A stretch of DNA of 64,000 nucleotides from Nocardioides marinisabuli (GCF_013466785.1 NZ_CP059163.1:1054001-1118000), one strand, 5' to 3'; positions 28,141 to 37,836 are shown, counted from the first letter of the stretch. The notes: generated from the letters alone by a model not told the origin. Program-made: numbers and translations.

Positions 28141-29148
28141 TCAGGCGCGCAGCAGGCGGGCGGCCTCGGCCGCCCAGTAGGTCAGGATCACGTCAGCGCC
28201 GGCGCGGTGGATCGAGCCGAGCGTCTCGAGGATCGCCGGCTCGCGGTCGATCCAGCCGTTGGCGGCCGCGGCCTCGACCATGGCGTACTCGCCGGAGATG
28301 TTGTACGCAGCCACCGGCACGTCGACGGCGTCGCGCACCCGGCGCAGCACGTCGAGGTAGGCCAGGGCCGGCTTGACCATCACCAGGTCGGCGCCCTCGG
28401 CGACGTCGAGCAGCGCCTCGCGCACGCCCTCGACCGCGTTGGCGGGGTCCTGCTGGTAGGTGCGCCGGTCGCCCTCGAGGCACGAGTCGACGGCCTCGCG
28501 GAAGGGGCCGTAGAACGCCGAGGCGTACTTCGCGGAGTAGGCCAGGATCGAGACGTCGGTGTGCTCGGCGGCGTCGAGCGCCTCGCGCACCACCGCGACC
28601 TGGCCGTCCATCATCCCGCTGGGCCCGACCATGTCGACCCCGGCGTGCGCCTGCGCGCGCGCCATCTCGGCGTACGCCGCGAGCGTGCGGTCGTTGTCGA
28701 CGCGCCCGTCGGGGGTGAGCAGGCCGCAGTGCCCGTGGTCGGTGAACTCGTCGAGGCACAGGTCGCTCATCACCGTCAGCGCGTCGCCGACCTCGCCGAC
28801 GACGTCGGTGATGGCGAGGTTGAGGATGCCCGCGGGGTCGACGCCGCCGGAGCCGGTGGCGTCGCGGGTCTCGGGGATGCCGAAGAGCATCACCCCGCCC
28901 AGCCCGAGCTCGGCCGCCTCGGCGACCGCGGCCAGCAGGCTGGAGCGGGTGTGCTGCACGACGCCGGGCATCGAGGAGATCGGCTGCGGCTCGCTGATGC
29001 CCTCGCGCACGAACAGCGGCAGCACCAGCTGGCGCGGGGCCACCTGGGTCTCCGCCACCATCCGGCGCAGCGCCGGGGTGGTGCGTAGGCGCCGCGGGCG
29101 CACCACGGGTCCGCGCAGCGCCGCGGGCTCGACCGGTTCGTTGCTCAC
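28141..29148 (-). CDS. hemB: Porphobilinogen synthase (5-aminolevulinate dehydratase)
   Basis: Condenses two 5-aminolevulinates to porphobilinogen. It is 335 residues. The Schiff-base lysines are in [18 protein letters not shown] (about residue 205) and [13 protein letters not shown] (about residue 258). The metal region [16 protein letters not shown] has a single Cys, so it is the Mg-type rather than the Cys-rich Zn-type enzyme. The GTG start follows the hemD fusion by 19 bases. It is the last gene of rex-hemA-C-D-B. Confidence 0.95.
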   Translation of the reverse strand: MSNEPVEPAALRGPVVRPRRLRTTPALRRMVAETQVAPRQLVLPLFVREGISEPQPISSMPGVVQHTRSSLLAAVAEAAELGLGGVMLFGIPETRDATGSGGVDPAGILNLAITDVVGEVGDALTVMSDLCLDEFTDHGHCGLLTPDGRVDNDRTLAAYAEMARAQAHAGVDMVGPSGMMDGQVAVVREALDAAEHTDVSILAYSAKYASAFYGPFREAVDSCLEGDRRTYQQDPANAVEGVREALLDVAEGADLVMVKPALAYLDVLRRVRDAVDVPVAAYNISGEYAMVEAAAANGWIDREPAILETLGSIHRAGADVILTYWAAEAARLLRA

Positions 29149-29167
29149 CGTGGCTGCCCCGCCCCGC

Positions 29168-30829
29168 TCAGGACCGCGAGGTCGCGCGACGCCGGGCCGC
29201 GGGCTTGCGCTCCGACGGCTTGGTGACCGGCTGGCCCTCCTCGACCAGCGCCAGTCGGCGGGCGGCGCCGAAGTCGGCGAGCGCGTCGGTGAGCACCTCG
29301 ACGTCGGGCTTGGGCGAGAGCACGTCGACGCGCAGCCCGTGCTCCTCGGCGGTCTTGGCCGTGGCCGGACCGATCACCGCGATGACGGTGGAGGGGTGCG
29401 GCTTGCCCGCGATCCCGACCAGGTTGCGCACCGTGGAGGAGGAGGTGAAGACGACCGCGTCGAACTTGCCCGACTTGATGGCGTCCCGCGTGGGCGCCGG
29501 CGGCGGGGTGGCCCGCACGGTGCGGTAGGCGGTGACGTCGTCGCACTCCCAGCCCAGGTCGACCAGGCCGGCGACGAGGTTCTCGGTGGCGATGTCGGCG
29601 CGGGGCAGGAAGACCCGGTTGATCGGGTCGAGCACGTCGTCGTACTCGGGCCAGTCGGCCAGCAGGCCGGCCGCGGACTGCTCGCCCGAGGGCACCAGGT
29701 CGGCGCGCAGGCCCCAGTCGGCGATGGCGCCGGCGGTCTTGTCGCCGACGGCGGCGATCTTCAGGCCCGAGAACGCACGCGCGTCGAGGCCGTACTCCTC
29801 GAACTTCTCGCGCACCGCCTTCACGGCGTTGACGGAGGTGAAGGCGATCCACTCGTAGCGGCCCTCGACCAGGCCGCGCACGGCCTTGTCCATCTGCTGG
29901 GGGTTGCGGGGCGGCTCGACGGAGATCGTGGGGACCTCCTCGGGCACGGCGCCGTAGCCGCGCAGGCGGGTGGTCAGCGGACCGGCCTGGTCCTTGGTGC
30001 GCGGCACCAGGACCCGCCAGCCGAAGAGCGGCTTCGTCTCGAACCACGACAGGGTCTCGCGCAGGTCGACGACCTTGCCGATGACGATGACCGCCGGCGG
30101 CGACATCCGGGCGGCGCGGGCGTCGGCGCCCACGTCGGCCAGCGTCGAGGTGAGGGTGGACTGCTCGGTGGTGGTGCCCACCCGGGTCATCGCGACCGGG
30201 GTCGAGGGCGAGCGGCCGGCCGAGACCAGCGCCTTGGCGATGTCGGCGACCTGGCCGACGCCGGAGAGCAGCACCAGGGTGCGGTCGTCGGCGTACTGGC
30301 TCCAGTCGACGCTGCCGTCGCAGGTCACGACCGCGACCTCGCGGTGGTCCTTGGTGGTCAGCGGAATGCCGGCGTAGGCCGGGACCGCGGAGACCGAGGA
30401 GACGCCGGGGACGATCTCGAAGCCGATGCCGGCCTTGGCGCAGGCCTGCGCCTCCTCGGGGCCGGAGGCGTAGAGGAAGGGGTCGCCGGTCATCAGCCGG
30501 ACCACGCGCCGGCCCTTCTTGGCGTGCTTGACCACCACCTTGGCGCGCGCGGCGTGGGTCAGCGGCTGGCCGTCCTCGCCGAAGCCGCCGTCGACGACCT
30601 CGGGGCCGGCGTCCTGCTCGGGCGCCTCCGCGTCGGGGGCGGGCAGGCCCAGCAGCCGGGAGACCAGCTCCGCGTGCTCGGGTGACTCGGTGACGACCAC
30701 CTCGGCCTGGCGCAGCAGCTCGACCGCGCGCAGGGTCATCAGGTCGGGGTCGCCGGGGCCGCTGCCGACGAACGACACCCAGCCGCGGGTCCGCTCGGTC
30801 GGGTCGGTCGTGGTCTTGCCTCGCGTCAT
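29168..30829 (-). CDS. hemD: Bifunctional uroporphyrinogen-III C-methyltransferase / uroporphyrinogen-III synthase
   Basis: A 553-residue fusion. Residues 15-270 are the SAM-dependent methyltransferase (CobA/SUMT type): [52 protein letters not shown]. Residues 275-530 are uroporphyrinogen-III synthase (HemD): [45 protein letters not shown]. One product feeds haem and the other the sirohaem/B12 branch. The N-terminal domain has a low-complexity insert (about residues 63-85). The ATG overlaps the hemC stop. The same fusion is found in streptomycetes and mycobacteria. Confidence 0.93.
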   Translation of the reverse strand: MTRGKTTTDPTERTRGWVSFVGSGPGDPDLMTLRAVELLRQAEVVVTESPEHAELVSRLLGLPAPDAEAPEQDAGPEVVDGGFGEDGQPLTHAARAKVVVKHAKKGRRVVRLMTGDPFLYASGPEEAQACAKAGIGFEIVPGVSSVSAVPAYAGIPLTTKDHREVAVVTCDGSVDWSQYADDRTLVLLSGVGQVADIAKALVSAGRSPSTPVAMTRVGTTTEQSTLTSTLADVGADARAARMSPPAVIVIGKVVDLRETLSWFETKPLFGWRVLVPRTKDQAGPLTTRLRGYGAVPEEVPTISVEPPRNPQQMDKAVRGLVEGRYEWIAFTSVNAVKAVREKFEEYGLDARAFSGLKIAAVGDKTAGAIADWGLRADLVPSGEQSAAGLLADWPEYDDVLDPINRVFLPRADIATENLVAGLVDLGWECDDVTAYRTVRATPPPAPTRDAIKSGKFDAVVFTSSSTVRNLVGIAGKPHPSTVIAVIGPATAKTAEEHGLRVDVLSPKPDVEVLTDALADFGAARRLALVEEGQPVTKPSERKPAARRRATSRS

Positions 30830-31815
30830 GCGTCTCGCACCTTGTCTGCTTCAGTGGTGGCTGCTGGACCTGGCTGGCCCAGCTGTCCTGCCCCGTCGGC
30901 GAGCATCTCTGCTCCCAACCGGGTCCCGACGCCCACGGCGTCGGAGGGCGTCCCGGTCGCGGACATCCGCACCGAGAGCGTCCCGTCGGGCGAGAGCGCC
31001 ACGGCCCTCACCCACAGCTCTTCGCCGTCCTCACCCTCGACGACCTCCGCCAGCGCCCCGATCGGGGCCGAGCAGCCGCCCTCGAGCGTCGACAGCACCG
31101 CACGCTCGGCGTCGACCGCCGCGCGGGTGGGCGCGTCGTCGAGCGCCCGCAGCGCCTCGGCCAGCTCGTCGTCGGCGCGGCACTCGACCGCCAGCGCGCC
31201 CTGCCCGGGGGCGGGCAGCACCTGGAGGGGGTCGAGCACCTCGGTGACCTCCGCGAGCCGATCGATGCGGGACAGGCCGGCCCGAGCCAGCACGACGGCG
31301 TCGTAGTCGCCGCTGCGGACCTTGCCGATCCGGGTGTCGACGTTCCCACGAACGCCACGCACCTCCAAACCGAGCCCGAGGGCGTGCAGCTGGGCGGCGC
31401 GGCGCGGCGAGCCGGTGCCGACGACCGAGCCGACGGGCAGCTCGCCGATGGTCAGCCCGTCGCGGGCGACCACGGCGTCGCGGGGGTCCTCGCGCTGCGG
31501 CACCGCCGCGAGCACGATGCCCTCCGCGGGGTAGGTGGGCACGTCCTTGAGCGAGTGCACGGCCACGTCGACCTCGCCGCGCAGCAGCGCGTCGCGCAGG
31601 GCGCTGACGAAGACGCCGGTGGACGACGCGCCGACCAGCGGCGTGCCCGCGGCCTGGCTGCGGTCGCCGTCGGTGGTCACCTCGACGAGCACGGTCTCGC
31701 GGCCCAGCCGCTCGCGGATCATCGCGGCGACGTGGCCCGACTGGGTGGTCGCGAGCAGCGAGCGGCGGGTGCCGACCCGCACCGGCGGCTGCTGGGCGTG
31801 GTGGTCGGTGGTCAC
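30826..31815 (-). CDS. hemC: Hydroxymethylbilane synthase (porphobilinogen deaminase)
   Basis: Polymerises four porphobilinogens to hydroxymethylbilane on a dipyrromethane cofactor. It is 329 residues. Motifs: VRVGTRRSLLATTQ, VHSLKDVPT, GTGSPRRAAQL, VRGNVDTRIGKV, and LPAPGQGALAVE. The cofactor cysteine is in LEGGCSAPIGA. The GTG overlaps the hemA stop (GTGA), and the stop overlaps the hemD ATG. A variable Asp/Gln/Gly-rich tail closes the protein. Confidence 0.95.
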   Translation of the reverse strand: MTTDHHAQQPPVRVGTRRSLLATTQSGHVAAMIRERLGRETVLVEVTTDGDRSQAAGTPLVGASSTGVFVSALRDALLRGEVDVAVHSLKDVPTYPAEGIVLAAVPQREDPRDAVVARDGLTIGELPVGSVVGTGSPRRAAQLHALGLGLEVRGVRGNVDTRIGKVRSGDYDAVVLARAGLSRIDRLAEVTEVLDPLQVLPAPGQGALAVECRADDELAEALRALDDAPTRAAVDAERAVLSTLEGGCSAPIGALAEVVEGEDGEELWVRAVALSPDGTLSVRMSATGTPSDAVGVGTRLGAEMLADGAGQLGQPGPAATTEADKVRDA

Positions 31816-33110
31816 GACGACAGCCCTCCCGGTCGGGTCACGGCGGAGACCGCCTCGGGGTCGAGGGCGAAGAGCTCGGCCAGCGCGGCGGCGTAGGAGA
31901 CCGCGCCGGTCTCGTTGGCCAGCTCGCGCACCCGGACCGTGGGCTCGTGCAGCAGCTTGTCGGCCACCCGCCGCACGGTGTGCAGCACCTCGGCGCGCGC
32001 GGCGGGGTCGAGCTCGGGCAGGCGGCTCTCGAGGCGCGACATCTCGGCGTCGACGACGCCGGTGGCCATCGAGCGGAGCGCGACGACGGTGGGGGTCACG
32101 CTGGCCTGGCGGCGCGCGGTGAGGAACGCCGCGACCTCCTCGGTGACGATGTCGCGCACCGCCCGCACCTCGGTGCCGGCCTCGGTGTCGTCGACCTCGC
32201 TGGCGAGGCTGGCGAGGTTGATCAGGCTCAGCCCGTCGAGCTCGGCCGCGGCCGGGTCGACGTCGTGGGGCAGCGCGAGGTCGATGACGGTGAGCCGGCG
32301 ACCTCCCTGGAGCGCCTGCTCCAGCAGGTCGACCCCGACCTGGACGCCGGTGGCGCCGGTGCAGGTGACCAGCAGGTCGGCCTCGGCCACGGCCGCGCCG
32401 AGGTCGGAGACGGGGGCGGTGCGGGCGCCGTACTCGCGGGCCAGCCGGTCGGCGCGCTCGGCGGTGCGGTTGAGCACCACGATGTCGGCGGCGCCGTGGC
32501 GGGCCATGGTCGCGGTCGCGAGGCCGGCCATCGAGCCGGCGCCGAGGACGGCGACCCGCCGCCCGGCCACGTCGCCGAGGCTGTCGCTGGCGCGGCGCAG
32601 CGCGGAGGTGATCAGCGAGGGCGCGGCCCGGTCGATGTCGGTCTCGGCGCGCGAGCGCTTGCCCACCCGCAGGGCCTGCTGGAAGAGGCTGTTGAGCGCG
32701 GGGCCGACGGTGCCGAGCTCCTGGCCCAGCCGCAGCGCCTCGCGGGTCTGGCCGAGGATCTGGCCCTCGCCGACGGCCATCGAGTCGAGCCCGGCCGCGA
32801 CCTGGAAGAGGTGGGAGACCGCGCCGTCGTCGTAGTGGACGTAGAGGTGCGGCAGCATCGTCTCGGTGCTCTCGCCGGCCCGGTCGACCAGCAGCGTCGA
32901 GAGCTCCTCGACCGAGCCGTGGAAGCGGTCGACGTCGGCGTAGACCTCGAGGCGGTTGCAGGTCGAGATGACCGCGGCCTCGGAGACGTGCGCGGCCGCC
33001 GAGGCGGCGGCGACCAGCTTGGCGACGCTGTCGTCGTCGGTGCCGGCCACCCGCTCGAGCAGCGAGACGGGGGCGGAGTTGTGGGAGATGCCCACGACCA
33101 GGACGCTCAT
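31812..33110 (-). CDS. hemA: Glutamyl-tRNA reductase
   Basis: The NADPH-dependent first enzyme of C5 tetrapyrrole synthesis, which reduces Glu-tRNA(Glu) to glutamate-1-semialdehyde for HemL. It is 432 residues. The catalytic cysteine lies in STCNRLEVYADV (about residue 50), the substrate loop in GEGQILGQTREAL, the Rossmann domain in VAVLGAGSMAGL, and a C-terminal dimerisation helix follows. It overlaps rex by four bases, so NADH/NAD+ sensing by Rex should set the entry to haem synthesis. Confidence 0.95.
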   Translation of the reverse strand: MSVLVVGISHNSAPVSLLERVAGTDDDSVAKLVAAASAAAHVSEAAVISTCNRLEVYADVDRFHGSVEELSTLLVDRAGESTETMLPHLYVHYDDGAVSHLFQVAAGLDSMAVGEGQILGQTREALRLGQELGTVGPALNSLFQQALRVGKRSRAETDIDRAAPSLITSALRRASDSLGDVAGRRVAVLGAGSMAGLATATMARHGAADIVVLNRTAERADRLAREYGARTAPVSDLGAAVAEADLLVTCTGATGVQVGVDLLEQALQGGRRLTVIDLALPHDVDPAAAELDGLSLINLASLASEVDDTEAGTEVRAVRDIVTEEVAAFLTARRQASVTPTVVALRSMATGVVDAEMSRLESRLPELDPAARAEVLHTVRRVADKLLHEPTVRVRELANETGAVSYAAALAELFALDPEAVSAVTRPGGLSS

Positions 33111-33829
33111 GCGGGCCTTCCTTCCAGCTCGCCACCGGCGCCGCGGGCGACGCCCGCGGCACCCAGGGCCTTGCGCTGCTCGTGGTAGGCGAGGATCTGC
33201 AGCTCGATGGACAGGTCGACCTTGCGCACGTCGACCCCGTCGGGGACGGCGAGCACGGTCGGGGCGAAGTTGAGGATGCTGCGGATGCCGGCGGCGACCA
33301 TGTGGTCGGCGACGTCCTGGGCGGCGGGCGCGGGGGTGGAGATGACGCCGATGGCGACGCCGTGCTCGTGCACGATCGCCTCGAGGTCGGAGAAGGGGCG
33401 CACGTCGACGCCGGCCACGACCTCGGAGTGGCGGCGCGGGTCGGCGTCGAGCAGCGCGACGACCCGGAAGCCGCGGCTGCGGAAGCCGGAGAAGCTGGCC
33501 AGGGCGTGGCCGAGGTTGCCGATGCCGACGATGACCACGGGCCAGTCCTGGGTCACGCCGATCTCGCGGGCGATCTGGTAGAGCAGGTACTCGACGTCGT
33601 AGCCGACCCCGCGGGTGCCGTAGCTGCCCAGGTAGGACAGGTCCTTGCGCAGCTTGGCGCTGTTGACCCCGGCCGCGGTCGCGAGGTCCTCGCTGGAGCA
33701 GGTGGCGGTCCCTGCCTCGGAGAGCCCGGTGAGGGCTCGCAGGTAGACCGGCAGCCGCGCGACGGTCGCCTCGGGGATGTCCCGCGACGCCTCGGAAGGG
33801 GTCCGTTCGGTCACTTCAGTGCTCTCCAT
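33107..33829 (-). CDS. rex: Redox-sensing transcriptional repressor Rex
   Basis: A homodimeric repressor that leaves DNA when NADH binds. It is 240 residues from the ATG at 33829. The N-terminal winged helix has SSEDLATAAGVNSAKLRKDLSYLG and GTRGVGYDVEYL. The Rossmann domain has VVIVGIGNLGHALA, followed by NFAPTVLAVPDGV. It heads rex-hemA-hemC-hemD-hemB, as in Streptomyces, and its own promoter carries a Rex-like operator. The longer frame to 33970 runs through that promoter, so I reject it. Confidence 0.95.
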   Translation of the reverse strand: MESTEVTERTPSEASRDIPEATVARLPVYLRALTGLSEAGTATCSSEDLATAAGVNSAKLRKDLSYLGSYGTRGVGYDVEYLLYQIAREIGVTQDWPVVIVGIGNLGHALASFSGFRSRGFRVVALLDADPRRHSEVVAGVDVRPFSDLEAIVHEHGVAIGVISTPAPAAQDVADHMVAAGIRSILNFAPTVLAVPDGVDVRKVDLSIELQILAYHEQRKALGAAGVARGAGGELEGRPA

Positions 33830-33883
33830 GCCCAGCCGCGGGACGGGGACCGAGGAGCCCCTGATCGTCCGAGCGACCTCGCC

Positions 33884-33914
33884 ACTGTAGGAGTTTGTGA
33901 ACGCGAGAACAAAC
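33884..33914 (-). promoter_or_regulatory. rex-hem operon promoter with overlapping Rex operator
   Basis: On the reverse strand TTGTTC (-35) and TACAGT (-10) are separated by exactly 17 bases. The -35 and spacer are covered by GTTTGT-N10-ACAAAC (33893-33914). Its core TTGTGAACGCGAGAACAA has one perfect Rex half-site, with 4 of 7 in the other half. This predicts autorepression relieved by high NADH. The start site would be about 47 bases before the rex ATG. Confidence 0.65.
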
Positions 33915-34000
33915 CGAGCCGGCGAGCGTCCGGAGGGTGGGCTAGCACATGTGAGAACCCCCACGCCCACCGGGGCGCCCCGGCGCTGCGACGGGTCGGC

Positions 34001-34249
34001 TCAGGCACCCAGCGCGCGACGCAGCCGCCCGGGGTCCACGCGCCAGTAGTCGTGCTGGCGACCGTCGACGAAGGTCACCGGGATCTCCTCGCCGTAGCGG
34101 CGGGTCAGCTCGGCGTCGCCGTCGATCGACAGCTCGTCGTAGCCCTCGCCGAGCTCGGCGCAGACCGCCTCCACCACGGCCCGGGCCTCGTCGCACAGGT
34201 GGCACCCCGGCCGGGTCAGCAGGCGCACCCGCGGCTGCGGGGCGCTCAT
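34001..34249 (-). CDS. Glutaredoxin-family protein
   Basis: A small 82-residue thioredoxin-fold protein. The active site CHLC follows RVRLLTRPG at residues 16-19, and the cis-Pro region is EIPVTFVDGRQ. It is a candidate thiol-disulfide or mycothiol-linked redox protein. Homologues sit upstream of rex/hemA in both streptomycetes and mycobacteria (Rv0508), so the linkage is old. The ATG overlaps the acyl-CoA ligase stop. Confidence 0.88.
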   Translation of the reverse strand: MSAPQPRVRLLTRPGCHLCDEARAVVEAVCAELGEGYDELSIDGDAELTRRYGEEIPVTFVDGRQHDYWRVDPGRLRRALGA

Positions 34250-35886
34250 CCGAGCAGCTCCAGGTGGCGGCGCCGCTCCTCGGCCCGCAGCGAGCCTTTG
34301 CGGACCTTGCCGGTCACCGTGACCGGCAGCGAGTCGACGACCTCGACGCGGCTGGGCACCTTGAAGCGCGCCAGCCGCTCCTCGCAGCGCTCGCGCACCG
34401 CGGCGACGACCGCCCCGGGCTCGGCGCCGGGGGCGACCACGTAGGCCACCACCGCCTCGCCCGTCGCGGCGTCCTCGACGCCGATGACCGCGGCCTCGCG
34501 CACCCCCTCGACCTCCCGGACGACCTCCTCGACCTCGGTGGGGTAGACGTTGAAGCCCGAGACGATGACCAGCTCCTTGAGCCGGTCGACGAGGAACAGC
34601 TCTCCGTGCGGGTCGAGCAGCCCGACGTCGCCGGTCGCGAACCAGCCCTCGGCGTCGGGCCCGTCGGCGCCGTCGGGCCAGTAGCCGCTGAACAGGTTCT
34701 CGCCGCGCACCTGGATCTCACCGGGGTCACCGGGCTCGCTGGAGCGCCCGGCCTCGTCGACCAGGCGCACCTCGACGCCGGGCAGCGCCCGGCCCACCGA
34801 GCCCGGGACCGGGGCGTCGGGCAGCGAGCACAGGGTGCTGGTCACCACGGGCGCCGCCTCGGTGAGCCCGTAGCCCTGGTGCACCGCCAGCCCGGTGGCG
34901 GCGGTGAACAGCGCGACCGACGCGGGGTCGAGCGGCGCCGAGCCCGAGAGGACCAGCCGCACCGGGCCGAGCCGCTCGGCGAGGGAGTCGTCGTCGCGCC
35001 AGTGCCGGAAGACCGGCGGAGCCAGGGGCAGCACGCTGCACGCCTCGTCGTCGACGACGTCGAGGATCGTCTGGGGGTCGTACTCGCGCACCAGCACCAG
35101 CTTGGCGCGGTGGCGCAGGACGCTGCCCAGCACGGCGTTCAGCCCGTAGACGTGGAAGAGGGGCAGCACCCCCAGCACGACGTCGTCGCCGTGCATCATC
35201 GGCGGCTCGACGGCTCCCAGCTGGTCGATGTCGGCCAGCAGGGCCCGGTGGCTGAGCATCGCGGCCCGCGGGTGCCCCGAGGTGCCGGAGGTGTAGAGCA
35301 GCACCGCGAGCCGCTCGGGGTCGCGCACCCGGGGCACCGGCACCGGGGCCGGGTCCTCGCGCAGCGCCGCGTGGGCCCACTCCCCCGGCTCGGGGTCGGC
35401 ACCCGCCACGACCACCCGCGGGTCGGCGGCGCGCGCCCGCAGGTCGGCGGGCAGCTCGACGGACGCCAGCCCCGCGACCGCGCGGCGTACGACGTCGAGG
35501 GCGGCGGGGCCCGCGACCACGAGCCGGCTGCCGGAGTCGGCCAGCACCCGGGTCAGCTCGTCGACGGTCGAGCGGGGGTTCACCGGCACCGCGACCGCGT
35601 GCACGCGCAGGACCGCCAGGTAGGTCGTGACGAACTCGATGGTGTTCTCCAGCGCCAGCACCACGCGGTAGCCGGCGACCACGCCCACCTCGGAGAAGCC
35701 GTGGGCCAGCCGCGCCACCTCGTCCTCGAGGCAGGCCCAGGTCACGCTGCGCCCGTCGGCCTCGACCAGCGCCAGCTTGTCGGGCGACTCGGCCGCCGCG
35801 ACGACGACGAGGTCGCTGAGGTCCCCCGGTGGTGGGGCGGCGTGCTCGTCGTCGACGGGACGCCCCTGCGTGGTGCCCTGGTCCAT
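34246..35886 (-). CDS. AMP-dependent acyl-CoA synthetase/ligase
   Basis: An adenylate-forming enzyme of 546 residues, probably a fatty acid- or aryl-CoA ligase. The phosphate loop is LLYTSGTSGHPRAAMLSH near residue 200 (the usual PKG Lys is Arg here), YGLTEAAPVV near residue 330, ATGDVGLLDPHG near residue 415, and the C-terminal catalytic lysine in TVTGKVRKGSL. The substrate is unknown. The start MDQGTTQ is chosen by its position after the divergent HAD promoter. It overlaps the glutaredoxin gene and is co-transcribed with it. Confidence 0.88.
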   Translation of the reverse strand: MDQGTTQGRPVDDEHAAPPPGDLSDLVVVAAAESPDKLALVEADGRSVTWACLEDEVARLAHGFSEVGVVAGYRVVLALENTIEFVTTYLAVLRVHAVAVPVNPRSTVDELTRVLADSGSRLVVAGPAALDVVRRAVAGLASVELPADLRARAADPRVVVAGADPEPGEWAHAALREDPAPVPVPRVRDPERLAVLLYTSGTSGHPRAAMLSHRALLADIDQLGAVEPPMMHGDDVVLGVLPLFHVYGLNAVLGSVLRHRAKLVLVREYDPQTILDVVDDEACSVLPLAPPVFRHWRDDDSLAERLGPVRLVLSGSAPLDPASVALFTAATGLAVHQGYGLTEAAPVVTSTLCSLPDAPVPGSVGRALPGVEVRLVDEAGRSSEPGDPGEIQVRGENLFSGYWPDGADGPDAEGWFATGDVGLLDPHGELFLVDRLKELVIVSGFNVYPTEVEEVVREVEGVREAAVIGVEDAATGEAVVAYVVAPGAEPGAVVAAVRERCEERLARFKVPSRVEVVDSLPVTVTGKVRKGSLRAEERRRHLELLG

Positions 35887-35944
35887 CCGGCGATGCTCCC
35901 ACATCGCGACGGCGCGGGCCCTGGGAGCGGCGGCCACATTCTCC

Positions 35945-35950
35945 TAGGGT
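35945..35950 (+). promoter_or_regulatory. Leaderless-type -10 box of the HAD phosphatase gene
   Basis: TAGGGT is followed by six bases and then the GTG at 35957. Confidence 0.5.
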
Positions 35951-35956
35951 GGCGGC

Positions 35957-36841
35957 GTGACCCCGCCCGCCGAGCGCCGGACCCTGCCGAACCTCCAGCA
36001 ACGCTCCACGCTGGCGGGCGAGGCCGCGGCCGCCGCGGCGGAGGTCGAGTCGGCGCTGGTGACCCCCAGCGACCCCACCTCGGCGGCGTTCTTCGACGTC
36101 GACAACACGATCATGCAGGGCGCGAGCATCTTCCACCTCGCCCGCGGCCTGCACCGGCGCAAGTTCTTCACCACGCGCGAGATCGCGGGCGCCGCCTGGA
36201 AGCAGGCCTACTTCCGCGTCGTGGGGGTCGAGGACCCCGAGCACGTCGCCGACGCCCGCAACTCCGCGCTCGGCTTCATCGCCGGCCACACCGTCGCCGA
36301 GCTGCAGGAGCTCACCGAGGAGATCTTCGACGAGGCCATGGCGCACCGGATCTGGCCCGGCACGCGCGCGCAGGCCCAGCTCCACCTCGACCAGGGCCAG
36401 CGGGTGTGGCTGGTGACCGCGGCCCCCATCGAGATCGCCCAGGTGATCGCCCGCCGGCTCGGGCTGACCGGGGCGATGGGCACGGTCGCCGAGCACCACG
36501 ACGGCGTCTACACCGGCCGGCTGGTCGGCGACATGCTGCACGGCCCGGCCAAGGCGGAGGCGGTGCGCGCGCTGGCCGAGCGCGAGCAGCTCGACCTCGC
36601 CGCGTGCTCGGCCTACTCCGACTCCTTCAACGACCTGCCGATGCTGAGCATGGTGGGCGACCCGTGCGCCATCAACCCGGACGCGCGACTGCGCGCCCAC
36701 GCACGCGAGGCGGGCTGGCGGATCCGCGACTACCGCACCGGGCGCAAGGCGGCCCGGGCCGGGCTGGTGCTGGGCGCCGCGGCCGGTGCGGTCAGCGGCA
36801 CCGTGGCGGCCGGGGTGGCGCTGCGCTCGCGTCGCCACTGA
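35957..36841 (+). CDS. HAD-IB family hydrolase (SerB-like phosphatase)
   Basis: A 294-residue haloacid-dehalogenase-superfamily phosphatase. Motif I is FFDVDNTIMQGAS (about residue 46), with the two catalytic aspartates. Motif II is VWLVTAAP, and motif III/IV is SAYSDSFNDLPMLSMVG. The C-terminus has a hydrophobic Gly/Ala-rich segment (LVLGAAAGAVSGTVAAGVAL), so the protein may be membrane-attached. It is of the same type and position as M. tuberculosis SerB1 (Rv0505c). Whether it acts on phosphoserine is not shown. Confidence 0.88.
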   Translation: MTPPAERRTLPNLQQRSTLAGEAAAAAAEVESALVTPSDPTSAAFFDVDNTIMQGASIFHLARGLHRRKFFTTREIAGAAWKQAYFRVVGVEDPEHVADARNSALGFIAGHTVAELQELTEEIFDEAMAHRIWPGTRAQAQLHLDQGQRVWLVTAAPIEIAQVIARRLGLTGAMGTVAEHHDGVYTGRLVGDMLHGPAKAEAVRALAEREQLDLAACSAYSDSFNDLPMLSMVGDPCAINPDARLRAHAREAGWRIRDYRTGRKAARAGLVLGAAAGAVSGTVAAGVALRSRRH

Positions 36842-36942
36842 CCGGGCCGCCTGCCTCCTCCACCCCCGACGCTGGTCTGGACCGGCCGGCGGCGCGCGCC
36901 TCCCGCATCGGGAGAAACTTTTTCGGTATACGACTGTTTCGG

Positions 36943-36971
36943 TTCCCAGCGACCCCGATCCGTCGTACCCT
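36943..36971 (+). promoter_or_regulatory. Candidate promoter of the bldN-like sigma factor
   Basis: TTCCCA and TACCCT are separated by 17 bases, about 43 bases before the ATG. GGGAGGG serves as ribosome site. The region just upstream (36911-36940) is unusually AT-rich for this genome (AAACTTTTTCGGTATA), which may be a regulator site. The gap 36842-37014 holds nothing else. Confidence 0.45.
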
Positions 36972-37014
36972 CGGAGTCGCTCTGGGAGAGAGCGTGCATG
37001 GGAGGGAACACCTG

Positions 37015-37836
37015 ATGGCGCCGCACGCCGACGTGACGCACGGCTTCGACGCCCTGCGACGCCTCGTGCTCCGCGCCCTCGACGACGCCCTCTCGCCCCT
37101 CGCCCCGACCCCGGCCCTGGCCGCCGCGGCACTGCCCGGGGCTCCCCCGGCGCGGCTGGTCGACCTGCTGCTGCAGACCGTGGCCGACGACAGCCTGCAC
37201 ATCGAGGCCGACCCGGGCACCGGGGTGCCCCCGCCGGGCGGCTACGACGACAGCGCCCTCGCCACGTCCTCGGAGGAGTCCGCCGACGACCGCACGCGGC
37301 TGATCGCGCTGGTCGAGCTCGCCCGCCAGGGCGACGTCGACGCCTTCGGGCTGCTCTACGACCACTACCAGGGCTCGGTCTACCGCTTCCTCTTCCACCG
37401 CACCCGCTCGGCGACGCTGGCCGAGGACCTCACCTCCGAGACCTTCTTCCGGGCGCTGCGCTCGATGCAGGGGTTCCGCTGGCAGGGCAAGGACTTCGGC
37501 GCCTGGCTGATGACCATCGCCCGCAACCTGGCCACCGACCACTTCAAGGCCGGGCGCACCCGCCTCGAGATGACCACCGAGGACATGGGCCAGCACGACG
37601 ACGCCACCGAGGGCCCCGAGGCCCTCGTGCTGGCCGGGTTGACCAACGAGATCCTGCTCCAGGCGCTGACCGAGCTGCCCGACGAGCAGCGCGACTGCCT
37701 GGTGATGCGCTTCCTCCAGGGCATGAGCATCGCCGAGACCGCCGCGGTCCTGGGTCGCAGCGACGGCGCCATCAAGCAGCTGCAGCTGCGCGGGGTGCGC
37801 AACCTGGCCAAGCTGATGCCGGAGGGGTTGCGGTGA
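37015..37836 (+). CDS. bldN: BldN-like ECF RNA polymerase sigma factor
   Basis: A sigma-70 family factor of 273 residues. Region 2 is visible as DAFGLLYDHYQGSVYRFLF, LAEDLTSETFFRALRSM, then WQGKDFGAWLMTIARNLATDHF. Region 4 is LPDEQRDCLVMRFLQGMSIAETAAVLGRSDGAIKQL. An N-terminal extension of about 95 residues starts MAPHADVTHGFDALRRLVLR. Streptomyces BldN has the same architecture, the WQG.DFGAWL and RFLQG(L/M)S.AETA motifs, and a similar start. There BldN is a developmental sigma factor made with an N-terminal extension. The next gene is its usual anti-sigma partner. What it controls in this non-sporulating type of actinobacterium is unknown. Confidence 0.85.
   Translation: MAPHADVTHGFDALRRLVLRALDDALSPLAPTPALAAAALPGAPPARLVDLLLQTVADDSLHIEADPGTGVPPPGGYDDSALATSSEESADDRTRLIALVELARQGDVDAFGLLYDHYQGSVYRFLFHRTRSATLAEDLTSETFFRALRSMQGFRWQGKDFGAWLMTIARNLATDHFKAGRTRLEMTTEDMGQHDDATEGPEALVLAGLTNEILLQALTELPDEQRDCLVMRFLQGMSIAETAAVLGRSDGAIKQLQLRGVRNLAKLMPEGLR

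Noticed and set aside
33830..33970. Longer Rex N-terminus starting at 33970
   Set aside because: It would translate the promoter and the Rex operator and adds residues not found in Rex proteins.
34264..37836. A 1190-residue open frame on the plus strand and many similar long frames opposite nuo, hem and men genes
   Set aside because: They are shadows from high GC at third positions; they are Arg/Gly/Ala/His-rich, have no domains, and overlap well-supported genes.
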